Origin: DALYLB01 sp964468345
GTDB lineage: Bacteria > Acidobacteriota > Blastocatellia > RBC074
Assembly (NCBI GenBank): GCA_964468345.1
Contig: CAYXVZ010000023.1
Coordinates: forward strand, 14,615-78,614
Direction of reading: 5' to 3'
Length of the DNA stretch: 64,000 nucleotides
Under the pieces are notes generated by a model. It saw nothing but the letters and a program-made list of their open reading frames with translations. It searched no databases and was not told the DNA's origin. Position 1 is the stretch's first letter. Each line of letters opens with the position of its first letter. The position numbers and the translations under genes are program-made. Positions 55,311-63,947 of this stretch are shown here, piece after piece.

Positions 55311-55647
55311 ATGCAAAGCTCTTGACGGCCGCGGCCTCGTCATCGTGCATTTCGAAGACGGTGATCAGCTTGGTGATCGTCAACAGGTCGCTGATGCGCT
55401 TGGTCGCGTTGAGCAACTTCAATTCGCCGCCGGCGCGCTTGACCGTCGTATAGCTGCGGACGATTTCGCCCAGACCGCCGCTATCCATATAGGGAACGTT
55501 GGCGAGGTTGACAACGAGTTTTGTTTCCTTGCGTTCGATCAATTCGTCGATTTTGCGCTTCAGTTGGACGTCGCCCTCGCCGAGAAGAATCTTGCCTTCC
55601 ACGTCGAGAATCGTCACGTCACCACTCTTGCGCTCTGTGATGGTCAT
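55309..55647 (-). CDS. STAS domain anti-sigma factor antagonist
   Basis: A 112-residue single STAS domain of the SpoIIAA/RsbV type. The phosphorylatable Ser is in the conserved VPYMDSGGLGEIVRSY segment (about residues 50-65). Such proteins bind an anti-sigma kinase when unphosphorylated and so release a sigma factor. No kinase or phosphatase partner is adjacent. GGAGG precedes the ATG at 55647 at good spacing. Confidence 0.9.
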   Translation of the reverse strand: MTITERKSGDVTILDVEGKILLGEGDVQLKRKIDELIERKETKLVVNLANVPYMDSGGLGEIVRSYTTVKRAGGELKLLNATKRISDLLTITKLITVFEMHDDEAAAVKSFA

Positions 55648-55756
55648 AACCGAGCCTCCAGATTATGTAGGTTTTCCTCAGAAAGTATAGAAAAGCAGGC
55701 GGAAAACTAGCACAGGCGTGGAGTGATGGCAAGCCGCGCTACTCGCAAAAGGAATT

Positions 55757-56962
55757 ATGATTCAACGAGAGAAAATCCTGGCTCAATTGCAGGTTAAACG
55801 AACCCAGTTCACCACCTTCGACTCGAATTTTCATACAGAAGCGTCGAAATATGCCGAGGCAATCAAAGCGATGCAGAGCCTGAGCGCCGAGGACCTCCTC
55901 GCCCGGCTCCAGGCGGAACCTGCGCCGGGGGCCTTTCCAACCTCGGAATTCGAAATCGCGCGGAATCTTTGCCGAAAATACGGGTTCAGCTTCAGCAATC
56001 ATCAGGAATCGCGCGCCTGGGCCTGCGAAGTCCTGGAAGGGCATACCACCTTTGCCGTGGACGGAAGCCAGATCGCCACGGATGCGCGCTTCAATATTCC
56101 CATCGCTGCAGTTCAGGCCGCATGGTTCGAGAACCATCACACGCACGACGGGAAGTATGAAAAAGATACGGTTTTTGAAATTCTCTCCCCCGATGAATTG
56201 CTGGTCGAATTCAATGGCGAGCGGCAGATTTCGGAGCAGATGGTGAACCTGCGCCGCTTTGAACTCGAAACCGCCACTATTTGCCGCTTAATGAAACGGC
56301 TGGCGGCGAACCGCAACGGATCGACCAAACTGCCCCTGGCCCTGTTCGACAGTTCGCTGGTAATTTCCTTCGCCGATCGATTGCAGGAACCGATGCGCAA
56401 ACGGCACGTTCAGGCGATTGTCGGCCTGCTCGAATGCAGCCAGGAGACGGGCATTCCGATCGTGGGCTATGTCGATGCCAGCGATGCGCGCGACCTGACA
56501 CGGATGCTGGAACGATGTTTCATGCTGCCGCGCGCGGAACGGGTTCACGATGCCGAAATCGTGCATTCCCAATTGACCTGGGGCGATCGCACGCCGGCCT
56601 TCCAATGCGCGCGGCGCGGCGCCGATCAACGGAATGAAAGCATCCTGGAATCGATCGAAAACGCGGGCCACAAGATCGGGTTTGTGTATTTAAAATCCGC
56701 GGGCGCGGCGCCGCCTGCTCGATTGGATTTTCCGATGTGGGTTCTCGAAAAGGGACTGCTGGATGAGGTCGTCGACCTGGTTCGCGCGGAGATTATCGTC
56801 GGCAATGGCTATCCATACGCCCTCGAAGCCGCCGACGCGGCCACCGTCATCACGACGCCCGACCGGCAGGCATTCTTCGCGATCTTCCAACGCTTCCTCG
56901 AAAGCCAGGGCCTCACACTCCGCATGACGCAAAAAGCGGCAAGCAAGACGCGCAGAAGATAG
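55757..56962 (+). CDS. NurA-domain nuclease
   Basis: A 401-residue protein with the NurA nuclease core. The first metal-binding motif is FAVDGSQIATD (about residue 100), followed by the aromatic/acidic strand LALFDSSLVISF and the VGYVDASDARDLTRML segment; the late LDFPMWVLEKG and GYPYALEAADAATVI complete the fold. NurA works with the HerA/HepA translocase in end resection of DNA breaks, and in bacteria such pairs can also be linked to defence. No helicase gene is adjacent. AAAAGGA precedes the ATG. The last residues are basic (QKAASKTRRR). Confidence 0.82.
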   Translation: MIQREKILAQLQVKRTQFTTFDSNFHTEASKYAEAIKAMQSLSAEDLLARLQAEPAPGAFPTSEFEIARNLCRKYGFSFSNHQESRAWACEVLEGHTTFAVDGSQIATDARFNIPIAAVQAAWFENHHTHDGKYEKDTVFEILSPDELLVEFNGERQISEQMVNLRRFELETATICRLMKRLAANRNGSTKLPLALFDSSLVISFADRLQEPMRKRHVQAIVGLLECSQETGIPIVGYVDASDARDLTRMLERCFMLPRAERVHDAEIVHSQLTWGDRTPAFQCARRGADQRNESILESIENAGHKIGFVYLKSAGAAPPARLDFPMWVLEKGLLDEVVDLVRAEIIVGNGYPYALEAADAATVITTPDRQAFFAIFQRFLESQGLTLRMTQKAASKTRRR

Positions 56963-57091
56963 GAGGCAGGAAGCAGCGGCAGTCGGCAGTCGAACTTGCG
57001 GAGTATTTAGTACTTCCTGATGTTATATAGCGCGACTGATTTCTGTCTCGCACAGACCTATCCTGCCGACTGCCGCTGCCTCCTGCCTCCT
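56961..57091. repeat. GCAGCGGCAGTCGGCA family palindrome
   Basis: Arms 56961-56988 and 57064-57091 are complementary with one mismatch, around a 75-base AT-richer loop. The left arm begins just before the nurA stop codon ends. The arm shares its core with the repeats at 12721, 13240 and 14966, about 42-44 kb away. Confidence 0.92.
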
Positions 57092-57100
57092 TCTTCAAGC

Positions 57101-59386
57101 CTACGGCAGAAAAGAAGGCAGTGAATTCTGCCAGGTGTTTTCGAGGTCCGCGACGGCGGCGTCGATCAGCGGCTGGCCGTTTTCCCGGATGGTCAGGCGG
57201 TCGCCGGTGACAACGCCGATCTCGAGACAGGCGGCGCCGTTCGCGGCGGCGAGTTCCTGAATGCGGGCGACGGATTCGGGATTTGCGCTCAAGAGAATGC
57301 GCGAAGGCGATTCGCCGAACAGCAAGGCCGCCGCGTCGACCGAGCCTGCATTATGCGCGCCCAACTCAACCTCGGCGCCGAGCGCGGGCCGGCGATAAGA
57401 AGAGAAACAGCATTCGGCCAGCGCCACGGCGAGGCCGCCGTCCGAACAGTCATGCGCGGAAGCAACCAGCCCCTCCTGAATGGCCGCCAGACATGTTTTC
57501 TGCACGGCGAGTTCCGCCGCGAGATCCAGTTGCGGCACCGCGCCGACGGCTTCGCCAGTTAAGACGGAGAGCAGTTCGCTCGCGCCCAGATCGTTTTTCG
57601 TTTTGCCGAGCAGCAGAATCCGGTGGCCCGCTTCCTTGAACCATTGCGTCGTGACGTGCTTCGAATCTTCGATCACGCCGAGCATGCCGATGACCGGCGT
57701 CGGATAGATGCCGCGGCCTTCGGTTTCGTTATAGAGACTGACATTGCCTCCGGTGACCGGCGTATCGAGCGCGCGGCAAACGTCGCTGATGCCGTCGATC
57801 GTCTCGCTGAAAGCCCACATGATTTCCGGGCGCTCGGGGCTGGGAAAATTCAGGCAGTTCGTGACCGCCAGCGGACGCGCGCCGCTCACCACCACATTGC
57901 GGGCCGATTCGGCCACGGCGAGCCGCGCGCCTTCCTTCGGATTCAACTGGCAATAGCGGCCGTTGCCGTCGAGGGCCATCGCCAGGCTGCGCCGCGTTTC
58001 CTTGACGCGAAGCACGGCGGCATCCGAACCGGGCAGCACAACCGTGTTCGTGCGCACCATATGATCGTACTGCCGGTACACCCAGGCTTTCGAAGCCAGG
58101 TTCGGCGAAGCCAGCAACCGGCGCAGCAATTCAGTGAAGACGGAATGTGGGATTTGAGATTTGAGATCTGAGATTGCCTGGGCGATGCGCGGGCCGACAT
58201 CGGTCGAATCGATCGCAAAAGGCTGCATCGGACGATGATAGACCGGCGCGTCATCGGTCAGGGCGGCGTTCGGAATCTCGACGACCAACTCGCCGTTGTG
58301 AAAGACGCGCAGCTTCTGGTCATCAGTCACGCGGCCGATGATCACGGCGTCCAGATCCCATCGCTGGAAGATTTCCAGCACCTGCCGTTCGTGACCGCGT
58401 TCGGCGACGATCAGCATGCGCTCCTGCGATTCGGACAGCATCATTTCATAGGCAGTCATGCCGGTTTCGCGCTGCGGGACCAGATCGAGATTGATCTCGA
58501 TGCCCGTTCCGGCGCGCGCGCCCATTTCGCAGGAAGAGCAGGTCAGGCCGGCCGCTCCCATATCCTGAATGCCGACGATCGCGCCGGCGCGCATGGCTTC
58601 GAGGCATGCTTCGAGCAGCAGCTTTTCCGAAAAGGGATCGCCGACCTGCACGGTGGGCCGCTTTTCGAGCGCGGCTTCATCGAACTCGGCCGATGCCATC
58701 GTCGCGCCGTGAATGCCGTCGCGGCCCGTTTTCGCGCCCACATAAATCACCGAATTGCCGATGCCCTCGGCCTTGCCATAAAAAATCTGCTCGCGACGCA
58801 CCAGGCCCAATGCAAATGCATTGACCAGCGGATTGAGCGAGTAACACGGCGAGAAATAAATCTCGCCGCCCACTGTCGGGACGCCGAAGGCATTGCCGTA
58901 ATCGCCGATGCCCTTGACCACGCCGGCCATGATTCGCCGGTTGCGCGCGACGTTCTGCAATCCGGCTTCGTCTTTCGCATCCGCTTCGCGTATCGGGCCG
59001 AAGCGCAGGCTGTTCATCGCCGCCACGGGCCGCGCGCCCATCGTGAAGATATCGCGCAGAATGCCGCCCACGCCCGTCGCCGCGCCCTGATAAGGCTCGA
59101 TGAACGAAGGATGATTGTGCGATTCGATCTTGAACGCGACGCACCAGCCGTCGCCGATGTCCACAATGCCCGCGTTCTCGCCCGGTCCCTGCACCAGGCA
59201 CTCGCCCGTGACAGGCAGCCGTTTCAGATGCGGACGCGAAGACTTGTACGAACAGTGCTCGGACCACATCACGGAGAAAATGCCCAGCTCGGTCAGATTG
59301 GGTTCGCGGCCGAGGGACTGCTTGATCCGGTCATATTCTTCCGAATTGATATTGTGCTGATCGAGAATCTCTTGCGTGAAAGGCAT
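57101..59386 (-). CDS. purL: Phosphoribosylformylglycinamidine synthase subunit PurL
   Basis: A 761-residue small-type PurL, the ATP-dependent synthase half of FGAM synthetase in purine synthesis. Signatures: MWSEHCSYKSSRPHLKRLP, AFKIESHNHPSFIEPYQGAATGVGG, GIQDMGAAGLTCSSCEMGAR, and the second-half MALDGNGRYCQLNPKEGA and AHDCSDGGLAVALAE. Small PurL needs PurQ (encoded directly upstream) and PurS (not seen in the window). Residues about 404-413 (ISDLKSQIPH) come from a GATTTGA repeat in frame. No ribosome site precedes the ATG: the base run before it is the same repeat family, so translation may depend on coupling to purQ. Confidence 0.96.
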   Translation of the reverse strand: MPFTQEILDQHNINSEEYDRIKQSLGREPNLTELGIFSVMWSEHCSYKSSRPHLKRLPVTGECLVQGPGENAGIVDIGDGWCVAFKIESHNHPSFIEPYQGAATGVGGILRDIFTMGARPVAAMNSLRFGPIREADAKDEAGLQNVARNRRIMAGVVKGIGDYGNAFGVPTVGGEIYFSPCYSLNPLVNAFALGLVRREQIFYGKAEGIGNSVIYVGAKTGRDGIHGATMASAEFDEAALEKRPTVQVGDPFSEKLLLEACLEAMRAGAIVGIQDMGAAGLTCSSCEMGARAGTGIEINLDLVPQRETGMTAYEMMLSESQERMLIVAERGHERQVLEIFQRWDLDAVIIGRVTDDQKLRVFHNGELVVEIPNAALTDDAPVYHRPMQPFAIDSTDVGPRIAQAISDLKSQIPHSVFTELLRRLLASPNLASKAWVYRQYDHMVRTNTVVLPGSDAAVLRVKETRRSLAMALDGNGRYCQLNPKEGARLAVAESARNVVVSGARPLAVTNCLNFPSPERPEIMWAFSETIDGISDVCRALDTPVTGGNVSLYNETEGRGIYPTPVIGMLGVIEDSKHVTTQWFKEAGHRILLLGKTKNDLGASELLSVLTGEAVGAVPQLDLAAELAVQKTCLAAIQEGLVASAHDCSDGGLAVALAECCFSSYRRPALGAEVELGAHNAGSVDAAALLFGESPSRILLSANPESVARIQELAAANGAACLEIGVVTGDRLTIRENGQPLIDAAVADLENTWQNSLPSFLP
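58149..58177. repeat. GATTTGAGATTTGA repeat inside purL
   Basis: A run of GATTTGA/GATCTGA units read in frame by purL. The same unit fills the purQ-purL spacer at 59389-59424 and resembles the spacer near 23637. It is a direct, not inverted, array. Confidence 0.75.
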
Positions 59387-59388
59387 AG

Positions 59389-59424
59389 AAATTTGAGATT
59401 TCAGATTTGAAATTTGAGATTGCC
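59389..59424. repeat. GATTTGAGATTT repeat between purQ and purL
   Basis: The 40-base spacer between the two genes consists almost only of AAATTTGAGATTTCAGATTT-type units, reaching to within two bases of the purL start codon and replacing the expected ribosome site. Confidence 0.8.
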
Positions 59425-59426
59425 GC

Positions 59427-60140
59427 CTACTTGGCTTTCTGCTTGATCATTTCCAGCATGCTGTCAGCCATCGAGCGGAAGATGACGCGGCCGTCATTGC
59501 TGCCGAGCACGCTTTCGCTGGCGCGTTCCGGATGCGGCATCAGTCCCATGACATTGCGCTCGCGATTGCAGATGCCCGCGATGTTATTCAATGACCCATT
59601 GATGTTGGCGGCGTCGTTCACGTCGCCCGCCGGCGTGCAATACCGGAGAATCACGCGGCCTTCGGTTTCGAGCTCATGCAAGGTTTGCGGATCACAGAAA
59701 TAGTTTCCTTCGCCATGCGCGACGGGAATGCTCAACACCTCGCCTTGCGTGCAGGCCGAGGTGAACGGCGTGTCCGCGCGCTCGACGCGCACATTGACGT
59801 GCTCGCAGATGAATTTCAGATCGCGGTTGCGCAACAATGCGCCCGGCAGCAGGCCCGCTTCACAGAGAATCTGGAAGCCGTTGCAAATGCCGATGACGAG
59901 GCCGCCCGATTCGGCGAACTCCGTCACCGCGCGCATCACGGGCGAAAAGCGCGCGATCGCACCACAGCGAAGATAATCTCCATAGGAAAATCCGCCAGGC
60001 AGGATGATGGCGTCAAAGCGATCGATCTCGCTCTCTTTGTGCCATATGAAATCCACGGGCTGTCCGATGACCTTGCTGATCACATGGTAGGTGTCGTGAT
60101 CGCAGTTGGATCCAGGAAAGATAACGACGCCGAATTTCAT
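59427..60140 (-). CDS. purQ: Phosphoribosylformylglycinamidine synthase subunit PurQ
   Basis: A 237-residue class I glutamine amidotransferase that supplies ammonia to PurL. The N-terminal GVVIFPGSNCDHDTYHV, the nucleophile Cys86 in GICNGFQ, the VAHGEGNYF segment and the catalytic His-Glu pair in MPHPERASE are all present. ATG 60140 matches the family start; AAGGA lies about 12 bases before it. purL follows 40 bases downstream on the same strand. Confidence 0.96.
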   Translation of the reverse strand: MKFGVVIFPGSNCDHDTYHVISKVIGQPVDFIWHKESEIDRFDAIILPGGFSYGDYLRCGAIARFSPVMRAVTEFAESGGLVIGICNGFQILCEAGLLPGALLRNRDLKFICEHVNVRVERADTPFTSACTQGEVLSIPVAHGEGNYFCDPQTLHELETEGRVILRYCTPAGDVNDAANINGSLNNIAGICNRERNVMGLMPHPERASESVLGSNDGRVIFRSMADSMLEMIKQKAK

Positions 60141-60317
60141 TGCGGTCTGTGTCCTTGGGCGTTCGGGTAAGCTAATAACCTGTATTTGTACTACATCGTC
60201 TCCAGATTGTCTAGATTCAGGGATTTTGCGCCCCTCGCTTGCCTGCGGGGTTTTCCTGCACGTACAATCCAATTGCAATTCAAACACGATCATTTCCCCA
60301 TTCTCTTTGTTCCATCT

Positions 60318-61592
60318 ATGCGAAATCGCCGCCTTTTGTCCTCTCTTCTGATCGCCGCCGCCATCCTGGGCTGGAGTGCAGGCGGCTCATGGGCACAAAA
60401 GCAGAAACCATCGCAGGCGCTTCGACAGATCCTCAACCAGCAGCAAAAATTGCGGGATGCATTTGAAAAGGATCTCGAAAAGCAGAAGGCGCAGCCCTAT
60501 GAATGGGGCGTGCGCGTGGAACCGCTGATCGACCTTGCACGGCAGCGCGCGGAGGGATTTAAACTCGAGGACTGGAAAGGGGAGGAGTTGTACAACCTGG
60601 CCGCGCTGTATCTATTCGCGGAAATGTACGCTCAATCGATCGATGCCCTGCAGGTTTACGTCGACACCGAACCTGCCCGCACCCTTTCCGTCGAAGCCTA
60701 TCAGGATCTGGTGCAGGCGCTGACCGAGAACGGCGAGCTCGAAGAGGCGGAAAAACAACTCGGGGATGTAAAAATCTGGCGGAACGTTCAAGGAATGTTT
60801 CTGCCGAACCGCATCCGGCTGCATCGAAATCTGGCCCTGGCCTTTCGCGCCCGCCAGTCGTTTGAGAAGGCCGCGAGTATCGCGAGAAGCGGTTATACCC
60901 TGGCGGATTCGCTGAGCGCTTCCCCGGACTTTTTCGGGTCCTCTCAGATGTCAGCGCAACAGGAAAAAGTCTTTCTGGCGGCAACCGCGATTGCCGCCTA
61001 CGAGCGGGCGGGCCGCAAGGCGGAGGCGGCGAATCTGCTCAAGCTGGTCGAGAGTTTCGATTTCAAGGCCGAGCCCCAGCTCAAACCACGCTTTCAAAGC
61101 GAACTGGCTCTCGCGCGAACGGTTGGCGGCCCCGCCCCCGAACTGGCCGCGGTTCGTTGGCTGGATGGCGCCGAACGAAGCCTGGCCTCGCTGCGTGGTC
61201 GCGTCGTCCTGCTGGATTTCTGGGCAATGTGGTGCACGCCGTGCCAGGGCGCTTTTCCGCAATGGCAGCGTTATCTAACAAAATACCAATCAAAAGGTAT
61301 GGAGGTGATCGGCCTGACGAGGTTTTATGGCCGGTCGGAGAAGGCCGAAAATCTTTCTCGCGCGCAGGAGTTAGAAAGCGTGCGCCGTTATGCGCTAGAA
61401 TACAAACTCACCTGGCCGATCGCCATCGGCAAAATGGATGATCTGACCAATGAAGAAAACTTCGGCGTCAGCGCAATGCCGACCGCGATTCTGATCGATC
61501 GACGCGGAATTGTTCGTCACGTTCAACGCAGTCTTGGAGAGAATCGCAAACTCGGCAAACAGATCGAGATGCTTCTGGCCGAGGGTACCTGA
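60318..61592 (+). CDS. Exported TlpA/ResA-like thioredoxin with helical N-terminal domain
   Basis: A 424-residue protein with a signal peptide (LLSSLLIAAAILGWSAGGSW, then AQ). Residues about 30-260 are alpha-helical, with TPR-like pairs (YNLAALYLFAEMYAQSIDAL). A thioredoxin-fold domain of the TlpA/AhpC-TSA class follows: GRVVLLDFWAMWCTPCQGAF with C306 and C309, then FGVSAMPTAILIDRRGIVRH with the cis-Pro. It probably reduces or isomerises disulfides in the periplasm, for example in cytochrome maturation. The start ATG 60318 lies before the signal peptide. It overlaps the next gene by one base. Confidence 0.88.
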   Translation: MRNRRLLSSLLIAAAILGWSAGGSWAQKQKPSQALRQILNQQQKLRDAFEKDLEKQKAQPYEWGVRVEPLIDLARQRAEGFKLEDWKGEELYNLAALYLFAEMYAQSIDALQVYVDTEPARTLSVEAYQDLVQALTENGELEEAEKQLGDVKIWRNVQGMFLPNRIRLHRNLALAFRARQSFEKAASIARSGYTLADSLSASPDFFGSSQMSAQQEKVFLAATAIAAYERAGRKAEAANLLKLVESFDFKAEPQLKPRFQSELALARTVGGPAPELAAVRWLDGAERSLASLRGRVVLLDFWAMWCTPCQGAFPQWQRYLTKYQSKGMEVIGLTRFYGRSEKAENLSRAQELESVRRYALEYKLTWPIAIGKMDDLTNEENFGVSAMPTAILIDRRGIVRHVQRSLGENRKLGKQIEMLLAEGT

Positions 61593-62248
61593 TGGAAATA
61601 GATCCGCTCGCTTCACTTTCTGAGCCCAGACAGAAAATTCTGCTGGAAAACTGGCAGCAACTCACCCAAAATAGCCCCGCCCGTGAAGCCGGCCTTGTTT
61701 TTGAAGAATTGTCCCGGCTCTACTCATCGCCCCACCGAGCCTATCACAACCTGCATCATATCGTTTCTTTACTTGAGCAGGCCCAACGATTCGAATCCCG
61801 AATCGATAATTTCATTCTCGTGGGATATGCGATCTGGTTTCATGACGCTGTCTATGACACCAGCAGGAAAGACAATGAAGAGCGCAGCGCTGATTATGCG
61901 TCGGCGTCGCTCGCCCGGCTGCAGATTCCGGACGCTCTTGCCTTGCGGGTTCGAGATCTGATTCTGGCGACCCGGAAACACGATAACGCCGGCCTATCGC
62001 CGGATGGATCGCTGTTTCTGGATTTTGACCTTTCCATTCTGGGAGCTGAGCCAGCGTCGTACGAAAAATACGCGGCGGCGATTCGGAAAGAATATTCGTG
62101 GGTTCCTTCCCTGCTATACCGGCGGGAACGGCGAAAGGTACTGGAAAGTTTTCTCCGCCGAGATCGCATCTATTTCACCGATGTCATGCTCGACCTGTAC
62201 GAAGCCCCGGCCAGGCACAACATCGAAACTGAACTGGCGGCCCTTTGA
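61592..62248 (+). CDS. Predicted HD-superfamily metal-dependent phosphohydrolase (COG4339 type)
   Basis: A 218-residue protein matching the COG4339 HD family: first His in AYHNLHHIVSLL, the HD pair in AIWFHDAVYDTSRKDNEERSA, LILATRKHD and the final Asp in LDFDLSILG. Substrate unknown; a nucleotide or small phosphoester is likely. Its ATG overlaps the preceding stop (TGATGG) and GAGGG lies upstream, so it is co-translated with the TlpA-like gene. Its stop codon is directly followed by a repeat. Confidence 0.86.
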   Translation: MEIDPLASLSEPRQKILLENWQQLTQNSPAREAGLVFEELSRLYSSPHRAYHNLHHIVSLLEQAQRFESRIDNFILVGYAIWFHDAVYDTSRKDNEERSADYASASLARLQIPDALALRVRDLILATRKHDNAGLSPDGSLFLDFDLSILGAEPASYEKYAAAIRKEYSWVPSLLYRRERRKVLESFLRRDRIYFTDVMLDLYEAPARHNIETELAAL

Positions 62249-62366
62249 AGAGTCTTGAGAAGTCTTGAGAAGTCTTGAGAAGTCTTGAGAAGTCAGGAAT
62301 GCAACAGACTTGAAGTTGTCCTGACTTTTCGAGACTTTTCCAGACTTTTCCAGACTTCTCCAGACG
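62247..62366. repeat. AGTCTTGAGA decamer palindrome
   Basis: The left arm (62247-62299) is a run of 10-bp AGTCTTGAGA units that begins inside the HD gene stop codon. The right arm (62318-62366) has TTTTCCAGAC units. The two arms are imperfectly complementary. The right-arm unit is the complement of the CTGGAAAAGT array at the end of the window. Confidence 0.88.
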
Positions 62367-62405
62367 CCTCTGGCTCGCATTTCCATCGATGGAGATGGAC
62401 GCAAG

Positions 62406-63305
62406 ATGTTCTGTCAGTACTGTGGAACCCGATTACGAAAAGACGCGCGATTTTGCCGCAATTGCGGCACGCGGGTAGAGGACTATGACGGCCCGGCGGC
62501 GCCCATGCAGCAGGATTCACAGCCGCTGCGGGGCGATGAGGCGCTGACGCAGCCCTGGAAGCAAAATGAAAACGCTTTCATTCTGCCGATTCCACGGGCC
62601 CTGCGGCAGGAGGAAATCCAGGAGCTTTCGCCGGACCGCGACGAGGAAATCATCCCGATCACGCCGTCGCGCGCGCCAGTCGTCGTCGATTCTCCCATGC
62701 CGGTGCAACGCCCGGCCGCCGAAACACCGATTCGCCGAACGGAGACGATCTCGCAGCCCCCCCGCGAAATAAATCATCGCGCCCCGGAACTCAGGCCGGC
62801 TTCGCCGCCGGTGCGCGAACCGCAGCCGGTCGCGCCGCCTCCGGCGCCCGTCCACGAAGCGCCGCCCATTCCTTCTCTTCCCAAACCGGCGCCTGTAAAC
62901 GGACGGCAAACGCAACTGATCGATCGGCCCATCGTCGCTCCGAAACCGGAACCATTGCAGCCCGCCCCTGCGATGAGAAAGGCCGAAACCTATCGGGCTC
63001 TCGAAGACGATGCGCTGTTTTTCGATCCGACGGCGGACCCCTATGAACTTCCGGCTCCACCCGGCTTTCCGCCCTATCAGGAACCGGAACTCTCTCCGGC
63101 ATCTTATGAATCCGTCGGCAACCTGCTAAAAGAAGAACCGCCTCCTCCTCCGCCACCCATGCCGCCTCCCGTTCCCAACCCCGTGATCCCTCCGGCGGTG
63201 TTGCTCTCGGACACGGTACAACCGAAAAAACACATGCTTCTCGGCGCGCCATTGCTTTTTCTGGCGATCCTCTTACTCTTTGTCTTTGCGTTTATGTTGA
63301 AGTGA
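62406..63305 (+). CDS. Zinc-ribbon, proline-rich, C-terminally anchored membrane protein
   Basis: A 299-residue protein. The N-terminal zinc ribbon has C3xxC6 and C17xxC20 (MFCQYCGTRLRKDARFCRNC). A long, low-complexity linker rich in Pro, Ala and Glu (about 35-270, ending in PPPPPPMPPPVPNP) leads to a C-terminal membrane helix (LLGAPLLFLAILLLFVFAFML). The ribbon would face the cytoplasm. Such architecture is common in Acidobacteria, but no function is known. It lies between two palindromes. Confidence 0.75.
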   Translation: MFCQYCGTRLRKDARFCRNCGTRVEDYDGPAAPMQQDSQPLRGDEALTQPWKQNENAFILPIPRALRQEEIQELSPDRDEEIIPITPSRAPVVVDSPMPVQRPAAETPIRRTETISQPPREINHRAPELRPASPPVREPQPVAPPPAPVHEAPPIPSLPKPAPVNGRQTQLIDRPIVAPKPEPLQPAPAMRKAETYRALEDDALFFDPTADPYELPAPPGFPPYQEPELSPASYESVGNLLKEEPPPPPPPMPPPVPNPVIPPAVLLSDTVQPKKHMLLGAPLLFLAILLLFVFAFMLK

Positions 63306-63493
63306 GAAGTAGACAGTAGACAGCAGGCGGTAGTCAGTAGGAGTCGGCAATTGATACCCCGTACTTAATCAACATCACTTCGGCGGGAACCTCCCGCCCA
63401 TCACTGATGATTTTGCCCGAAACTACCAACTACCATCTACCGACTACTGTTTGCTTCTCCCTACTGGCTACTGTCTACCGACTACCGTCTACT
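63306..63493. repeat. GTAGACAGTAGAC family palindrome with an inner hairpin
   Basis: The left arm (63306-63347) has AGTAGACAGTAGACAGCAGG and GTAGTCAGTAGG; the right arm (about 63434-63493) is the imperfect complement. Between them is the hairpin GGCGGGAACCTCCCGCC. It fills the spacer between the zinc-ribbon gene stop and the dtd start, leaving no ribosome site in front of dtd. Confidence 0.88.
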
Positions 63494-63500
63494 CATCATC

Positions 63501-63947
63501 ATGCGCGCACTACTCCAACGTGTCACAGAGGCCCGGGTCACCGTGGCGGAACGCGAGACGGGGCGGATTGGCCCCGGGCTCGTGATTTTGCTGGGGATCG
63601 GCGCGGGTGATAGCGAAGCCGAGATCGAGAAGCTCAGCAATAAGATTGCCTATCTGCGAATCTTCACGGACGCGGAAGGCAAATTCAATTTATCGGCGCT
63701 GGATGTGAAAGCCGAAATACTGGTCGTCTCGCAGTTCACGCTGTATGCCGATTGCCGAAAAGGACGGCGGCCGAGTTTCACCGATGCCGCGCGGCCGGAA
63801 ATCGCCTCGCAGCTCTGCGATCGTTTTATCGCCCGCCTGCGCGAATTGGGCTTCACCGTCGGCACCGGCGAATTCCAGGCCGATATGCTGGTCGAAATTC
63901 ACAACACCGGTCCGGTCACGATCTGGCTGGATACGGCGGAATTATGA
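63501..63947 (+). CDS. dtd: D-aminoacyl-tRNA deacylase
   Basis: A 148-residue proofreading enzyme that hydrolyses D-aminoacyl-tRNA and glycyl-tRNA(Ala). It opens with the family start MRALLQRVTEARVTV and has both active-site motifs: SQFTLYAD (about residues 77-84) and NTGPVTIWLD near the C-terminus with the cross-subunit Gly-cisPro. Length is typical. No Shine-Dalgarno sequence is seen because the repeat arm ends eight bases before the ATG. Confidence 0.96.
   Translation: MRALLQRVTEARVTVAERETGRIGPGLVILLGIGAGDSEAEIEKLSNKIAYLRIFTDAEGKFNLSALDVKAEILVVSQFTLYADCRKGRRPSFTDAARPEIASQLCDRFIARLRELGFTVGTGEFQADMLVEIHNTGPVTIWLDTAEL

Noticed and set aside
58235..59410. A 391-codon plus-strand open frame opposite purL
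   Set aside because: Antisense shadow; purL shows complete family signatures on the minus strand.
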